Source: Bordetella sp. BOR01
GTDB taxonomy: Bacteria; Pseudomonadota; Gammaproteobacteria; Burkholderiales; Burkholderiaceae_B
Assembly: GCF_019218885.1 (NCBI RefSeq)
Contig: NZ_JAHUWT010000002.1
Location: forward strand, 682,001-746,000
Reading direction: 5' to 3'
DNA length: 64,000 bases
Part shown: in pieces, positions 18,075 to 26,732 of the stretch
Layout: each line of letters begins with the position of its first letter
Numbering within the stretch: position 1 is the first letter of the stretch
The notes under the pieces: generated by a model
What the model saw: the letters and a program-made list of their open reading frames with translations, nothing else
Database searches by the model: none
Told to the model about the DNA's origin: nothing
Made by a program: the position numbers and the translations under genes

Positions 18075-18812
18075 TTATTGCTTCTGGCGCGTGCCGCGCC
18101 GCACTGACTTCGCCGAGGACTTTTTCACCGGTTCGGGTTCTTCGTGATCGATGGATTCAAGGTAGGCGATGAATTGTTGGCCGCCTTCGATCAGGTCTTG
18201 CTCTACCGCGGTGGACAAGGCCTTGGCATCGCGGGCCTTCAGCGCCGCGATGATGAGCAGGTGCTGGTGGTCGCCCCGGTAGGTGGGATGGCCATGCGGG
18301 TACAGGTAGTTCAGCAAGGGTCCCGCCTGGACCCACAGGCGCTCGAGGATATCCGTCAGTTGCGGCATGCCGGAACGGCGATACAGCGAGAAATGGAAAT
18401 CGAAATTGGATTGCACTGCTTGGGGATAGTCGTGTTCTTTTTCGGCGCGAAACAGGGTGGCGTGGATGTGCTCGAGCTCGGCGATGAATGGATCGTCGAT
18501 GTGCGGCAGCGCCTCGACCGCGGCCACGGGCTCCAGCATCAACCGCAGGCGGCGGATTTCCATGTATTCGGCCAGGGACAGGCGGCGGGTCAGGAAGTAG
18601 TAGCCCGCCTTCATTTCGATGGCGCCATCATTGGTCAGCAACAGGATGGCTTCGCGCACCGGCGTTTCGCTGACGCCCAGGTCGGCCGCCAGTTCGCCGA
18701 TTTTCAGGCGCTGTCCGGGCTGGAAGCGGCCGGACATGAGCCGGTCGCGCAGTGTGCGGTAGATCTGGCCGGTAAGGCTGGCGCGAACAACAGAAAATTT
18801 CTGGGTTGCCAT
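18075..18812 (-). CDS. GntR-family regulator with FCD domain
   Basis: 245 residues. The winged helix-turn-helix covers about residues 12-75 (LRDRLMSGRFQPGQRLKIGELAADLGVSETPVREAILLL), followed by an all-helical FCD ligand-binding domain (about 85-215, FHFSLYRRSGMPQL...) and a basic Lys/Arg tail. Members repress catabolic genes and release DNA on binding a small acid. It stands between two catabolic operons that share a candidate operator (18010-18025 and 18916-18931), so it probably controls both and itself. Its stop is 108 bp from the aminotransferase ATG on the same strand. Confidence 0.93.
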   Translation of the reverse strand: MATQKFSVVRASLTGQIYRTLRDRLMSGRFQPGQRLKIGELAADLGVSETPVREAILLLTNDGAIEMKAGYYFLTRRLSLAEYMEIRRLRLMLEPVAAVEALPHIDDPFIAELEHIHATLFRAEKEHDYPQAVQSNFDFHFSLYRRSGMPQLTDILERLWVQAGPLLNYLYPHGHPTYRGDHQHLLIIAALKARDAKALSTAVEQDLIEGGQQFIAYLESIDHEEPEPVKKSSAKSVRRGTRQKQ

Positions 18813-18915
18813 GTTTTATTGTGGATCGAAGGCTCGTGGCGAATGGCGTGGGCCTTGATTTTAGGAAAAAGCAGCCGTCTAGGTAGAACTACGGATATGG
18901 AGCCCCTGTTGGACA

Positions 18916-18931
18916 ACATAATATATTATAT
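18916..18931 (+). promoter_or_regulatory. Putative GntR operator, copy 2 (acylase operon / regulator)
   Basis: ACATAATATATTATAT, a 16-bp near-palindrome (7 of 8 pairs) in the 167-bp divergent gap between the regulator and the acylase gene. It is enclosed by further symmetrical arms GGACA (18911-18915) and TGTCC (18936-18940) with the same centre. It is 48 bp before the acylase ATG, close to the 43-44 bp spacing of copy 1. Confidence 0.65.
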
Positions 18932-18979
18932 ATCGTGTCCAGCCAAAGGGCTGGCGCCGGGTAAAACGAGGAGCGCAGG

Positions 18980-21226
18980 ATGTCATCGTCGCCTGAAGTT
19001 TTGCGAGACCGCTGGGGCATCCCGCATATCCGGGCCGGCAGCGTAGACGAACTGTTCTACGCCAACGGCTATGTGCATGCGCAAGACCGCCTGTGGCAGA
19101 TGGACGCGGCGCGCCGCCGGGCCGTCGGCCGCTATGCCGAATGGATCGGGCCGCCCGGCGTGACGGCCGATGCGCTGGCCCGCCGGCTGGGCGTCGAGGC
19201 CGCCTCGCGCCGCGACTATGCGCAGCTTGCCCCGGAAACCCGGCGCATGCTGGACTGCTACACCAAGGGGGCGAATGCGGCCATGGCCGAACTGGCCCCG
19301 CCGGTCGAGTACCAGTTGCTGGACCAGCAGCCCGAACCCTGGGAACCCTGGCAATGCGTGGCGGTGATGCGCCAGCGCGGACTGCTGATGGGTTCCATCT
19401 GGTTCAAGCTCTGGCGTGCCGCGGCATTGCGCACCATCGGCCCGCAGGCGGTCAGCCTGCTGCGCTACGACGATGGAGGTACCGAGCGTTTCGTGGTGCC
19501 GCAGTCCGATGCCGATGCGCGTCGCTGGATCGCCGGGCTGGATGCCCTGACGCCGGCGATCGAAGGGCTGTTGGCGCTGGCGCCGCGCGACGCAACGATT
19601 GCCGGATCCAACAACTGGGCCGTGTCCGGCGCACGCACGGCCAGCGGCCGGCCGCTGGTGGCCGGCGACCCGCACCGCATCTTCGAAATCCCCGGCATGT
19701 ACTCGCAACTGCACCTCAGTTGCGACGCTTTCGACGCACTGGGGTTTTCGGTGCCGGGCGTACCGGCCTTTCCGCATTTCTGCCATACCGAGCACGTGGC
19801 ATGGTGCGTCACCCACGCGTTCGCCGACATCCACGACTTGTACCTGGAGCGGTTCGACCCGGCCGACCCGCGGCGCTACGAAACCGAGATCGGCTGGGCG
19901 CCAGCGCTGTGCGCCGATGAAGTCATAAGCGTGCGCGGCGCCGATGCCGTCAGCGTGCGCACGGTGCAGACCCGCCACGGCCCGCTGCTGGCCGACATTG
20001 CGCCCGAAGGCTACGGCGTGGCGCTGCGTTCGGTGCAGCTCGATCCGGTCGACCGTTCGCTGGATTGCCTGTTGCCCATGCTGCGCGCGCGCGACGTGCG
20101 CGAGTTCAACGAGGTGTGCCGTCCCTGGGGCGTCATCGACCACAGCGTGGTGTCGGCCGATACCGCGGGCCACATCAGCGTGAATGTGCGGGCCATCGTG
20201 CCCGAGCGCGATCGCAGCAATGGCTGGCTGCCCGTGCCCGGCTGGACCGGACGCCATGAATGGCGCGGCTTCATCCCCTGGGAACGCATGCCGCGCCTGG
20301 TGGATCCAGCCTCGGGCAAGCTGGTGACGGCCAACAACCGCATCGTGCCGGACGGCCAGGGCGATTACCTGTGCACCGATTGCCATCCTTCGACACGCGC
20401 CCGGCGCATCAGCGCATGCCTGGATCAGATCGGCCCCGCGCGCGTGGCCGACATGGAAGCGCTGCTGGGCGACACGCATAGCGCAAGAGCGGTTGAGATC
20501 GCGACACGCATCTGCCAGGTGCCGGTGCAAGGCGCCGCAGCCCGGCTGATCGGGCTGCTGCGCGCCTGGGATGGACGCATGACGGCAGATCAGCTGGCGC
20601 CGTCGGCATACATGCTGGTGCGCCAGGCCATGACGCGCGTGCTGGCGCGGCGCTCGGGATTGGATCGGGCCGCGGCTGACCTGTTTGCCACGATGGCCGC
20701 CCCGGGTGTGGTCCCGGTGAATCAGTTGTGGTGGGTCTTGCCCGAACTGCTGCGTCGCGAAGACACCAGCCTGCTGGACGGCGCCGACTGGAACCAGGTT
20801 ATCGCCGAGGCTCTTGCCGCCGTGGCGGGCAGCGGCCCGATACAGCCATGGGGACGGTTGCACAGGCCGGTGTTCGCGCATCCCCTGGCAGAGGTATTCG
20901 CGTCGCAGGCGCAGGCGCTGGCGCCCAGTTCGGAAGAGCTGGGCGGCGACGGCGATTGCGTCAGCGCCCACGGGGCGTATCCAACCAGCGGGCCGGCCGC
21001 CACGTATGGGCCGGTGGCGCGCTATGTGTTCGACGTGGGCGACTGGGATGCCAGCCGCTGGGTAGTGTTCCATGGCGCGTCGGGCGTGCCCGGCGATGCC
21101 CACTATAGCGACCAGAATGCGTTGTGGGCGCGGTGCGAACTGGTTCCCGCTCCATTTTCGCGCGCGGCGGTGGACGCTTGCGTGGTTTCCAGGCAGACAC
21201 TGGCGCCCGCCGGATTGGCGCCGTAG
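18980..21226 (+). CDS. Penicillin-acylase-family N-terminal-nucleophile amidase
   Basis: A 748-residue precursor. An alpha-chain (RDRWGIPHIRAGSVDELFYANGY...HAQDRLWQMD) is followed by the autocleavage site Gly209|Ser210 in GSNNWAVSG; Ser210 would be the catalytic N-terminus of the beta-chain, with the downstream GDPHRIFEIPGM...QLHL region and a late Asn/Arg framework as in the family. Unlike penicillin G acylase it has no signal peptide: the conserved RDxWGIPHI begins at residue 9. It would therefore act in the cytoplasm, on an amide brought in by the ABC transporter encoded next. AGGAG lies just upstream of the ATG. Confidence 0.9.
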   Translation: MSSSPEVLRDRWGIPHIRAGSVDELFYANGYVHAQDRLWQMDAARRRAVGRYAEWIGPPGVTADALARRLGVEAASRRDYAQLAPETRRMLDCYTKGANAAMAELAPPVEYQLLDQQPEPWEPWQCVAVMRQRGLLMGSIWFKLWRAAALRTIGPQAVSLLRYDDGGTERFVVPQSDADARRWIAGLDALTPAIEGLLALAPRDATIAGSNNWAVSGARTASGRPLVAGDPHRIFEIPGMYSQLHLSCDAFDALGFSVPGVPAFPHFCHTEHVAWCVTHAFADIHDLYLERFDPADPRRYETEIGWAPALCADEVISVRGADAVSVRTVQTRHGPLLADIAPEGYGVALRSVQLDPVDRSLDCLLPMLRARDVREFNEVCRPWGVIDHSVVSADTAGHISVNVRAIVPERDRSNGWLPVPGWTGRHEWRGFIPWERMPRLVDPASGKLVTANNRIVPDGQGDYLCTDCHPSTRARRISACLDQIGPARVADMEALLGDTHSARAVEIATRICQVPVQGAAARLIGLLRAWDGRMTADQLAPSAYMLVRQAMTRVLARRSGLDRAAADLFATMAAPGVVPVNQLWWVLPELLRREDTSLLDGADWNQVIAEALAAVAGSGPIQPWGRLHRPVFAHPLAEVFASQAQALAPSSEELGGDGDCVSAHGAYPTSGPAATYGPVARYVFDVGDWDASRWVVFHGASGVPGDAHYSDQNALWARCELVPAPFSRAAVDACVVSRQTLAPAGLAP

Positions 21227-21276
21227 CGCTGCGTGCCGGTGCCTGTCGCGCCGGCATGCCGTTTTCAACCGGGTTG

Positions 21277-21296
21277 GCCGCGCCGCGTGGCGCGGC
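21277..21296. terminator. Intercistronic hairpin before the solute-binding-protein gene
   Basis: GCCGCGCC and GGCGCGGC form a perfect 8-bp stem with a 4-base GCGT loop in the 98-bp gap between the acylase and the binding-protein gene. There is no T-run. Such stems often protect the 5' end of the abundant binding-protein mRNA or damp read-through; a terminator plus a separate promoter is the alternative. Confidence 0.45.
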
Positions 21297-21324
21297 AAGG
21301 TACCCATGCATACAGGGGAACAAG

Positions 21325-22890
21325 ATGATCGCGAATCGCAGATTGCAGCGCATCGGACGCGTTATGACACTGGGCGCAGCGCTGCTGGCCGCCACGATGG
21401 CGCCGGCCATCGCCGCCGACGACGCACCCAAGCAGGGGGGCACGTTGGTGTACGCCAGCCTGTCGGGCCCCGGCACTCTCGACCCGCAGGTCGCCGCCAG
21501 CATGGTGGACCTGGAAGTCATCCACCACTTGTACGAAGGCCTGGTTACGATCGACGGTACCTATAACACCAAGCCGCTGCTGGCGCGCGAGATCAAGGTC
21601 AGCGACGATCAGAAGACGTACACCTTCCTGCTACGCAAGGGCGTGAAGTTCCACAACGGCAAGGTCATGACCTCGGATGACGTGAAAGCGACATTCGAAC
21701 GCTATGCGCGCGTCAGTCCCAACAAGTCGGTGCTGGAAGACGTGGAAAGCTACGAGGCCCCCGACCCGGACACCTTCGTGATCCGCCTGAAGAAGGTCAA
21801 TTCGGCCTTCCTGGACGTGCTGAAGACGCCGGTGTACCCGTTCGTGATCCTGCCGGCCGAGCAGAAAGACAAGCCGGCACGCGGCATCGACGTCATCGGC
21901 ACGGGCGTCTTCAAGCTGGGGCAATGGGTCAAGGACAGCCACCTGGTGCTGCAGCGCTTCGACGACTACGTGCCGGATGACCGCGCCGATGGTCCGGATG
22001 GCTTTGCCGGCAAGCGCACGGCCTATGTGGATGCCGTGCGGTTCAACTTCGTGCCCGAGGCGAATGCGCGCGTGGCCGCCCTGCAGACGGGCGAGGCGGT
22101 GTTCACCTCGACGATTCCGCCCGAGCTGGCAGCGCGGCTGAAAGGGCAGAAGCACTTGCAGGAAGTGACGGTGTATCCGTACTGCCAGCAGTATTTCATC
22201 TTGCATTCGCAACAGGCGCCGACCGACCAGCCGCTGGTGCGCCAGGCGATCCGCGAGGCCGTGCATGTGGACGACATCATGAAAGTGATCGGCGCCTCGC
22301 GCAAGAACCACTCGATGGTCTATCCGGATGGCGCCTACTACGGTGGCGAGGCCACCAACGGCCACTATGACCGCAATGACCCGAAGAAGGCGGGCGAGCT
22401 GCTGAAGCAGGCAGGCTACAACAACGAGCCCATCGTGCTGCAGACCAACAACAATTACGACTACATGCGCGATTCCATCCTGGTGCTGTCCGAGCAGTTG
22501 AAGGCTGCCGGGATGAATGTGAAGATCGACATGACAGACTGGACCACCAATGCGTCCAACCTGCAGACGGGCAAGGGCAACTGGAACGTCTCGACCACCA
22601 GCTTCTGCTCGAACCCCATCCTGGGGCCGCAGCAGTGGCAGGCCATGATCTACAACTTCCCGCACGTCAAAGACGACAAGGTGCTGGATGATGCCTACGA
22701 TACGTTCTACAAGACGGCCGACCAGGAAGGCCGCAAGCAGGCCTGGCTGACCATCGAGCAACGCGTGCTGGACCAGGCCTACATGATCAAGGTGGCCGAC
22801 CGGGGCAATGTGCAGGTCTTGAATACCCGGAAGGTGGGCGGCTTCGAGCCGTACTACATGAACCACTTCTGGAACGTCTGGCTCAAATAG
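21325..22890 (+). CDS. ABC-transporter substrate-binding protein, oligopeptide type (family 5)
   Basis: 521 residues with a signal peptide (VMTLGAALLAATMAPAIAADDAPKQGG). Family 5 landmarks are LDPQVAASMVDLEVIHHLYEGLVTIDG, the TFLLRKGVKFHNGKVMTSDDVKATFER signature and VRQAIREAVHVDDIMK. Periplasmic receptor for a dipeptide-like or amide ligand. A frame-compatible stretch lies upstream, but the ATG at 21325 begins the signal peptide. It heads a five-gene transporter block (binding protein, two permeases, two ATPases) with gaps of 14 bp or less. Confidence 0.95.
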   Translation: MIANRRLQRIGRVMTLGAALLAATMAPAIAADDAPKQGGTLVYASLSGPGTLDPQVAASMVDLEVIHHLYEGLVTIDGTYNTKPLLAREIKVSDDQKTYTFLLRKGVKFHNGKVMTSDDVKATFERYARVSPNKSVLEDVESYEAPDPDTFVIRLKKVNSAFLDVLKTPVYPFVILPAEQKDKPARGIDVIGTGVFKLGQWVKDSHLVLQRFDDYVPDDRADGPDGFAGKRTAYVDAVRFNFVPEANARVAALQTGEAVFTSTIPPELAARLKGQKHLQEVTVYPYCQQYFILHSQQAPTDQPLVRQAIREAVHVDDIMKVIGASRKNHSMVYPDGAYYGGEATNGHYDRNDPKKAGELLKQAGYNNEPIVLQTNNNYDYMRDSILVLSEQLKAAGMNVKIDMTDWTTNASNLQTGKGNWNVSTTSFCSNPILGPQQWQAMIYNFPHVKDDKVLDDAYDTFYKTADQEGRKQAWLTIEQRVLDQAYMIKVADRGNVQVLNTRKVGGFEPYYMNHFWNVWLK

Positions 22891-22904
22891 GACGCGCCCC
22901 GCCC

Positions 22905-23849
22905 ATGTTCCGTATTGTCTCCACCCGCATCGCGCAGGCGTTGCCGGTCATGTTGATCGTGGCCATCTTGACGTTCTTCCTGATGCACATGCTGCCAGGC
23001 GATCCGGCGGTCATCATTGCCGGCGACCAGGCGGGGCCGGAGGCCATCGAGGCCATCCGCAGCAGCCTGGGCCTGGACAAACCCCTGCTGGAGCAGCTCT
23101 GGACGTGGCTGAGGCACCTGGCCCAGGGCAACTTCGGCGAGTCGCTCATCTTGAACCAGCCCGTGCTGTCGGCCGTGCGCGAACGCCTGCCGGTGACCTT
23201 GTCGCTGGCGGCGGTGGCTTTCGCCATCACGCTGCCTATCGGCATCGGCCTGGGCATCGTGGCGGCGTACTGGCGCAATTCGTGGCTCGACTCGGCGGTG
23301 ATGGGCTTTGCGCTGCTGGGGGTATCGGTGCCCAACTTCTGGATCGCCACGCTGTCGGTCATCCTTTTCAGCGTGAACCTGGGCTGGCTGCCTTCGGCCG
23401 GCTATGTGCCGCTGGAAGATGGGTTCGGCGCATGGCTGGCCGCGCTGATCCAGCCGGCCGTCGTACTGGCACTGTTCCAGATCGGGTTCCTGGCACGCAT
23501 GACGCGCTCGGAAATGCTGGAGATCCTGGACCAGGACTACGTGCGCACCGCGCGCGCCAAGGGCGTGTCGGAATATCTGACCGTGGCCAAGCATGCCTTT
23601 CGCAACACGCTGGTCTCGGTAGTGACGGTGGGCGGCTACATCCTGAGCCTGCTGATCGGCGGCTCGGTGGTGGTAGAGCAGGTCTTTGCGCTGCCGGGCA
23701 TCGGCCGCCTGCTGGTGCAGGCCATCATGGCGCGCGATTACCCGACCGTGCAGGGCACGATGCTGTTGCTGGGCTTTGCCTTCGTGCTGGTCAACGTGGT
23801 GATCGACCTGATCTACACCTTCCTGGATCCACGGGTGCGTTATGACTGA
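22905..23849 (+). CDS. ABC-transporter permease, DppB type
   Basis: 314 residues with six predicted membrane segments. The first ([29 protein letters not shown]) carries the family LPGDP motif. The EAA loop that touches the ATPase is [14 protein letters not shown], preceded by [12 protein letters not shown]. The end is the usual [14 protein letters not shown]. It overlaps the second permease gene by 8 bp. Inner-membrane half of the importer channel. Confidence 0.95.
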   Translation: MFRIVSTRIAQALPVMLIVAILTFFLMHMLPGDPAVIIAGDQAGPEAIEAIRSSLGLDKPLLEQLWTWLRHLAQGNFGESLILNQPVLSAVRERLPVTLSLAAVAFAITLPIGIGLGIVAAYWRNSWLDSAVMGFALLGVSVPNFWIATLSVILFSVNLGWLPSAGYVPLEDGFGAWLAALIQPAVVLALFQIGFLARMTRSEMLEILDQDYVRTARAKGVSEYLTVAKHAFRNTLVSVVTVGGYILSLLIGGSVVVEQVFALPGIGRLLVQAIMARDYPTVQGTMLLLGFAFVLVNVVIDLIYTFLDPRVRYD

Positions 23850-24732
23850 TATTGCTATCGAACCGGCCGTGCAACAGGCGCCCGCGCCCTCGGCCGGCAA
23901 GCGGGTTCTCAAGCGGCTGTGGCGGCATCGTTCGTTTCGTATCGGGGCGGTGATCATACTGGCCATCGTGGCGGCCGCGCTGCTGGCGCCGTGGATCACC
24001 TCGGGCGACCCGATGGCCATGAAGGTGTCGAACCGCTTCCACCCGCCATCGCTGCAGTATCCCTTCGGTGCCGATATGTACGGGCGCGACGTGCTCACCC
24101 GCGTGCTGTACGGTGCCCGGCTATCGTTGTGGATCGGGCTGATGGTGTCGCTGCTGGCGGCCGTCGGCGGCTCGCTGATCGGCATGGTAGCCGGCTACTT
24201 CAGTTGGCTGGACTCGCTGCTGATGCGCATCATGGATGCGTTGCTGGCGTTCCCGGCCATATTGCTGGCCATCGGCATCAATGCCGTGCTGGGGCCGCAG
24301 ATCCATAGCGTGATCATTGCGTTGGCCAGTGCCTACATCCCGCGCACCGCCCGCATCGTGCGTGCCGCCGTGCTGGTGATCCGGCGGCTGGACTACGTGG
24401 ACGCGGCCCGCATCAGCGGCGCCAGCGCCCGGCGCATCATTGCGCGTCACATTTTTCCCAACACGCTGGCGCCGTTGCTGGTATCGCTGACGTTCATCTT
24501 TGCTTACGCGATCCTGGCCGAGGCCACGCTCAGCTTCCTGGGCATCGGTCCGCCGCCGCCCATGCCCAGTTGGGGCAACATCATTTCCGAAGGGCGCGAC
24601 TATGCCGTGGAAGCCTGGTGGATCATGCTGTTCCCGGGCCTGGCCATCAGCCTGTCGGCGCTGGCCATCAATCTGTTGGGCGACGGGCTGCGCGATGTCC
24701 TGGACCCGCGCCTGAAAGTGGAGGGATCGTGA
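23842..24732 (+). CDS. ABC-transporter permease, DppC type
   Basis: 296 residues with a cytoplasmic N-terminus ([18 protein letters not shown]) and the DppC-type [22 protein letters not shown] segment. The EAA loop is [26 protein letters not shown] and the C-terminus [15 protein letters not shown] is standard. It pairs with the preceding permease to make the channel. Its stop shares one base with the ATG of the ATPase gene (TGATG), indicating translational coupling. Confidence 0.95.
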   Translation: MTDIAIEPAVQQAPAPSAGKRVLKRLWRHRSFRIGAVIILAIVAAALLAPWITSGDPMAMKVSNRFHPPSLQYPFGADMYGRDVLTRVLYGARLSLWIGLMVSLLAAVGGSLIGMVAGYFSWLDSLLMRIMDALLAFPAILLAIGINAVLGPQIHSVIIALASAYIPRTARIVRAAVLVIRRLDYVDAARISGASARRIIARHIFPNTLAPLLVSLTFIFAYAILAEATLSFLGIGPPPPMPSWGNIISEGRDYAVEAWWIMLFPGLAISLSALAINLLGDGLRDVLDPRLKVEGS

Positions 24733-25721
24733 TGAGCCATCCCTTGCTGGAAGTGGACAACCTGAGCGTGGATTTCCAGACCGACAGCGGCTGGACGCAC
24801 GCCGTCAGCAATGTCAGCTTCGCGCTGGAGGCCAACCGGTCGCTGGGCATCGTGGGCGAGTCGGGCAGCGGCAAGAGTGTCTGCGCGCTGTCTATCCTGC
24901 GGCTGCACCACAAGCGCACTTCGCGCATGCCCGGGGCGTCGATCCGCTACGACGGCCAGGACCTGCTGGCCCTGCCCGAGCGTCAGCTGCGCCAGGTGCG
25001 CGGCCGCGATATCGCCATGATTTTCCAGGACCCGATGACGTCGCTGAACCCGGTGCTGACGGTCGCCGACCAGATCGGCGAGACCCTGCGCATCCACCAG
25101 GGTCTGAACAAGGCCGCCGCCCGTCGCCGCGCTATCGAGTTGCTGGACATGGTGCGCATTCCCGATGCGCCCCGGCGGGTGGACGAGTATCCGCATCGAT
25201 TGTCGGGCGGGATGCGCCAGCGGGTCATGATCGCCATGGCCATCGCCTGCCGCCCGCGCCTGCTGATCGCCGACGAGCCCACCACCGCGCTGGACGTCAC
25301 GATCCAGGCCCAGATCATGCAATTGCTGCGTGAGCTGCAGGCCGAGATCGGCATGTCGGTGATCCTGATTTCCCACGACCTGGGCCTGGTGGCCGAATTC
25401 GTCGAGCGCGTCATTGTCATGTATGCCGGCCACATCGTCGAAGAAGCCGATGCGGCGCCCTTGTTCGACCGTCCCCTGCATCCTTATACAGAAGGGCTGA
25501 TGCGCGCCATTCCCGACCTGGAAAGCGATAGCGGCCGCCTGGTCGCCATTCCGGGCAGTATCCCAGCCTCTGGAAATTGGCCCCACGGCTGCCGTTTCAG
25601 TGCGCGCTGTGCGCTGGCGGAGCCGGCCTGTGCGGCGCATCCGATCGATATCGTCAATCTGCCCGGCGCGCGCAAATTGCGTTGCCAGCCGCGCGCCGCC
25701 GAGCTGGAAGCTACCGCATGA
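24732..25721 (+). CDS. ABC-transporter ATP-binding protein, DppD type
   Basis: 329 residues. Walker A GESGSGKS at about 42-49, Q-loop in IFQDPMTSLNPV, signature LSGGMRQRVMIAMAIA, Walker B LLIADEPTTALD and H-loop ISHDLGLV are all intact. The C-terminal oligopeptide/dipeptide extension with spaced Cys (CRFSARCALAEPAC) is present. It overlaps both neighbours (TGATG in front, ATGA behind). Confidence 0.95.
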   Translation: MSHPLLEVDNLSVDFQTDSGWTHAVSNVSFALEANRSLGIVGESGSGKSVCALSILRLHHKRTSRMPGASIRYDGQDLLALPERQLRQVRGRDIAMIFQDPMTSLNPVLTVADQIGETLRIHQGLNKAAARRRAIELLDMVRIPDAPRRVDEYPHRLSGGMRQRVMIAMAIACRPRLLIADEPTTALDVTIQAQIMQLLRELQAEIGMSVILISHDLGLVAEFVERVIVMYAGHIVEEADAAPLFDRPLHPYTEGLMRAIPDLESDSGRLVAIPGSIPASGNWPHGCRFSARCALAEPACAAHPIDIVNLPGARKLRCQPRAAELEATA

Positions 25722-26707
25722 GCCAGACCCCGATCGTGCAAGTCAGCGGCTTGACCCGCGATTTCAAGCTGGGCCGGGGCGCCGGCCGGCGCGCCGTGCT
25801 GCGTGCGGTGGATCAAGTCAGCTTCGATATCCATCATGGCGAGACGATCGGCCTGGTCGGAGAGTCCGGTTCGGGAAAATCGACCATCGGGCGCATGATG
25901 GTGGGCTTGCTGGAACCCTCGGCGGGCGATATCCAGCTATTCGGCAAATCGATTACTGGACCGCAGCGACGCGGCAACCTGGGGGCGGTGCGCCAGCGGC
26001 TGCAGTTCGTGTTCCAGGACCCATACTCGTCGCTGAACCCCCGCATGCGGGTGGGCAATGCGGTGGCCGAGCCGCTGGACATTTCCCGCCCGCTCGCGCC
26101 CAAGGAACGTGCCGAGCGCATTGCCGAACTGTTCGAGATGGTGGGCCTGCCGCCCGCATTTGCGACGCGCTTTCCGCACGAGTTCTCGGGAGGCCAGCGC
26201 CAACGCATCGTCATTGCCCGGGCGCTGGCGCTGAACCCGGATTTCGTGGTGTGCGACGAGGCCGTGGCGTCTCTGGATGTATCCATGCAGGCGCAGATCG
26301 TGAATCTGTTGATGGACTTGCAGCAACGGCTGGGCCTGAGCTATCTGTTCATTGCGCACGACCTGGCCGTGGTCAAGGCCATTTCTCATCGCGTGGCGGT
26401 GCTTTATGCGGGCGAGGTGGTGGAAATCGGCCACAAGGCCAGGCTATATGCCGCGCCGCGGCACCCCTATACCCAGGCCCTGCTGAAAGCCGTGCCGCGT
26501 CCGGTGGTGGGCCGCGTGCGGCCGCCGCCCATCAAGGGCGAGCTGCTCAGTGTCTTGAACAAGCCGGCCGGGTGCAGCCTGAGCCCGCGTTGTCCGCACG
26601 CGGCGCCACGCTGCCAGCAAGAAAAGCCCCTGCTGCGCGAGGTCGAGCCAGGCTGGCAGGTTGCCTGCCATTTTCACGAAACCCTGGCCGCCGCGCCGCG
26701 GCCCTGA
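25718..26707 (+). CDS. ABC-transporter ATP-binding protein, DppF type
   Basis: 329 residues. Walker A GESGSGKST near residue 49, IFQDP-like VFQDPYSSLNPRM, signature FSGGQRQRIVIARALA, a Walker B VVCDEAVASLD and H-loop IAHDLAVV. The C-terminal Cys pair (CSLSPRCPHAAPRC) marks the dipeptide/oligopeptide branch. It completes the heterodimeric ATPase with the preceding gene. The start overlaps that gene by 4 bp. Confidence 0.95.
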   Translation: MSQTPIVQVSGLTRDFKLGRGAGRRAVLRAVDQVSFDIHHGETIGLVGESGSGKSTIGRMMVGLLEPSAGDIQLFGKSITGPQRRGNLGAVRQRLQFVFQDPYSSLNPRMRVGNAVAEPLDISRPLAPKERAERIAELFEMVGLPPAFATRFPHEFSGGQRQRIVIARALALNPDFVVCDEAVASLDVSMQAQIVNLLMDLQQRLGLSYLFIAHDLAVVKAISHRVAVLYAGEVVEIGHKARLYAAPRHPYTQALLKAVPRPVVGRVRPPPIKGELLSVLNKPAGCSLSPRCPHAAPRCQQEKPLLREVEPGWQVACHFHETLAAAPRP

Positions 26708-26732
26708 TATTGCCGAGATAGGAACCCGATTC

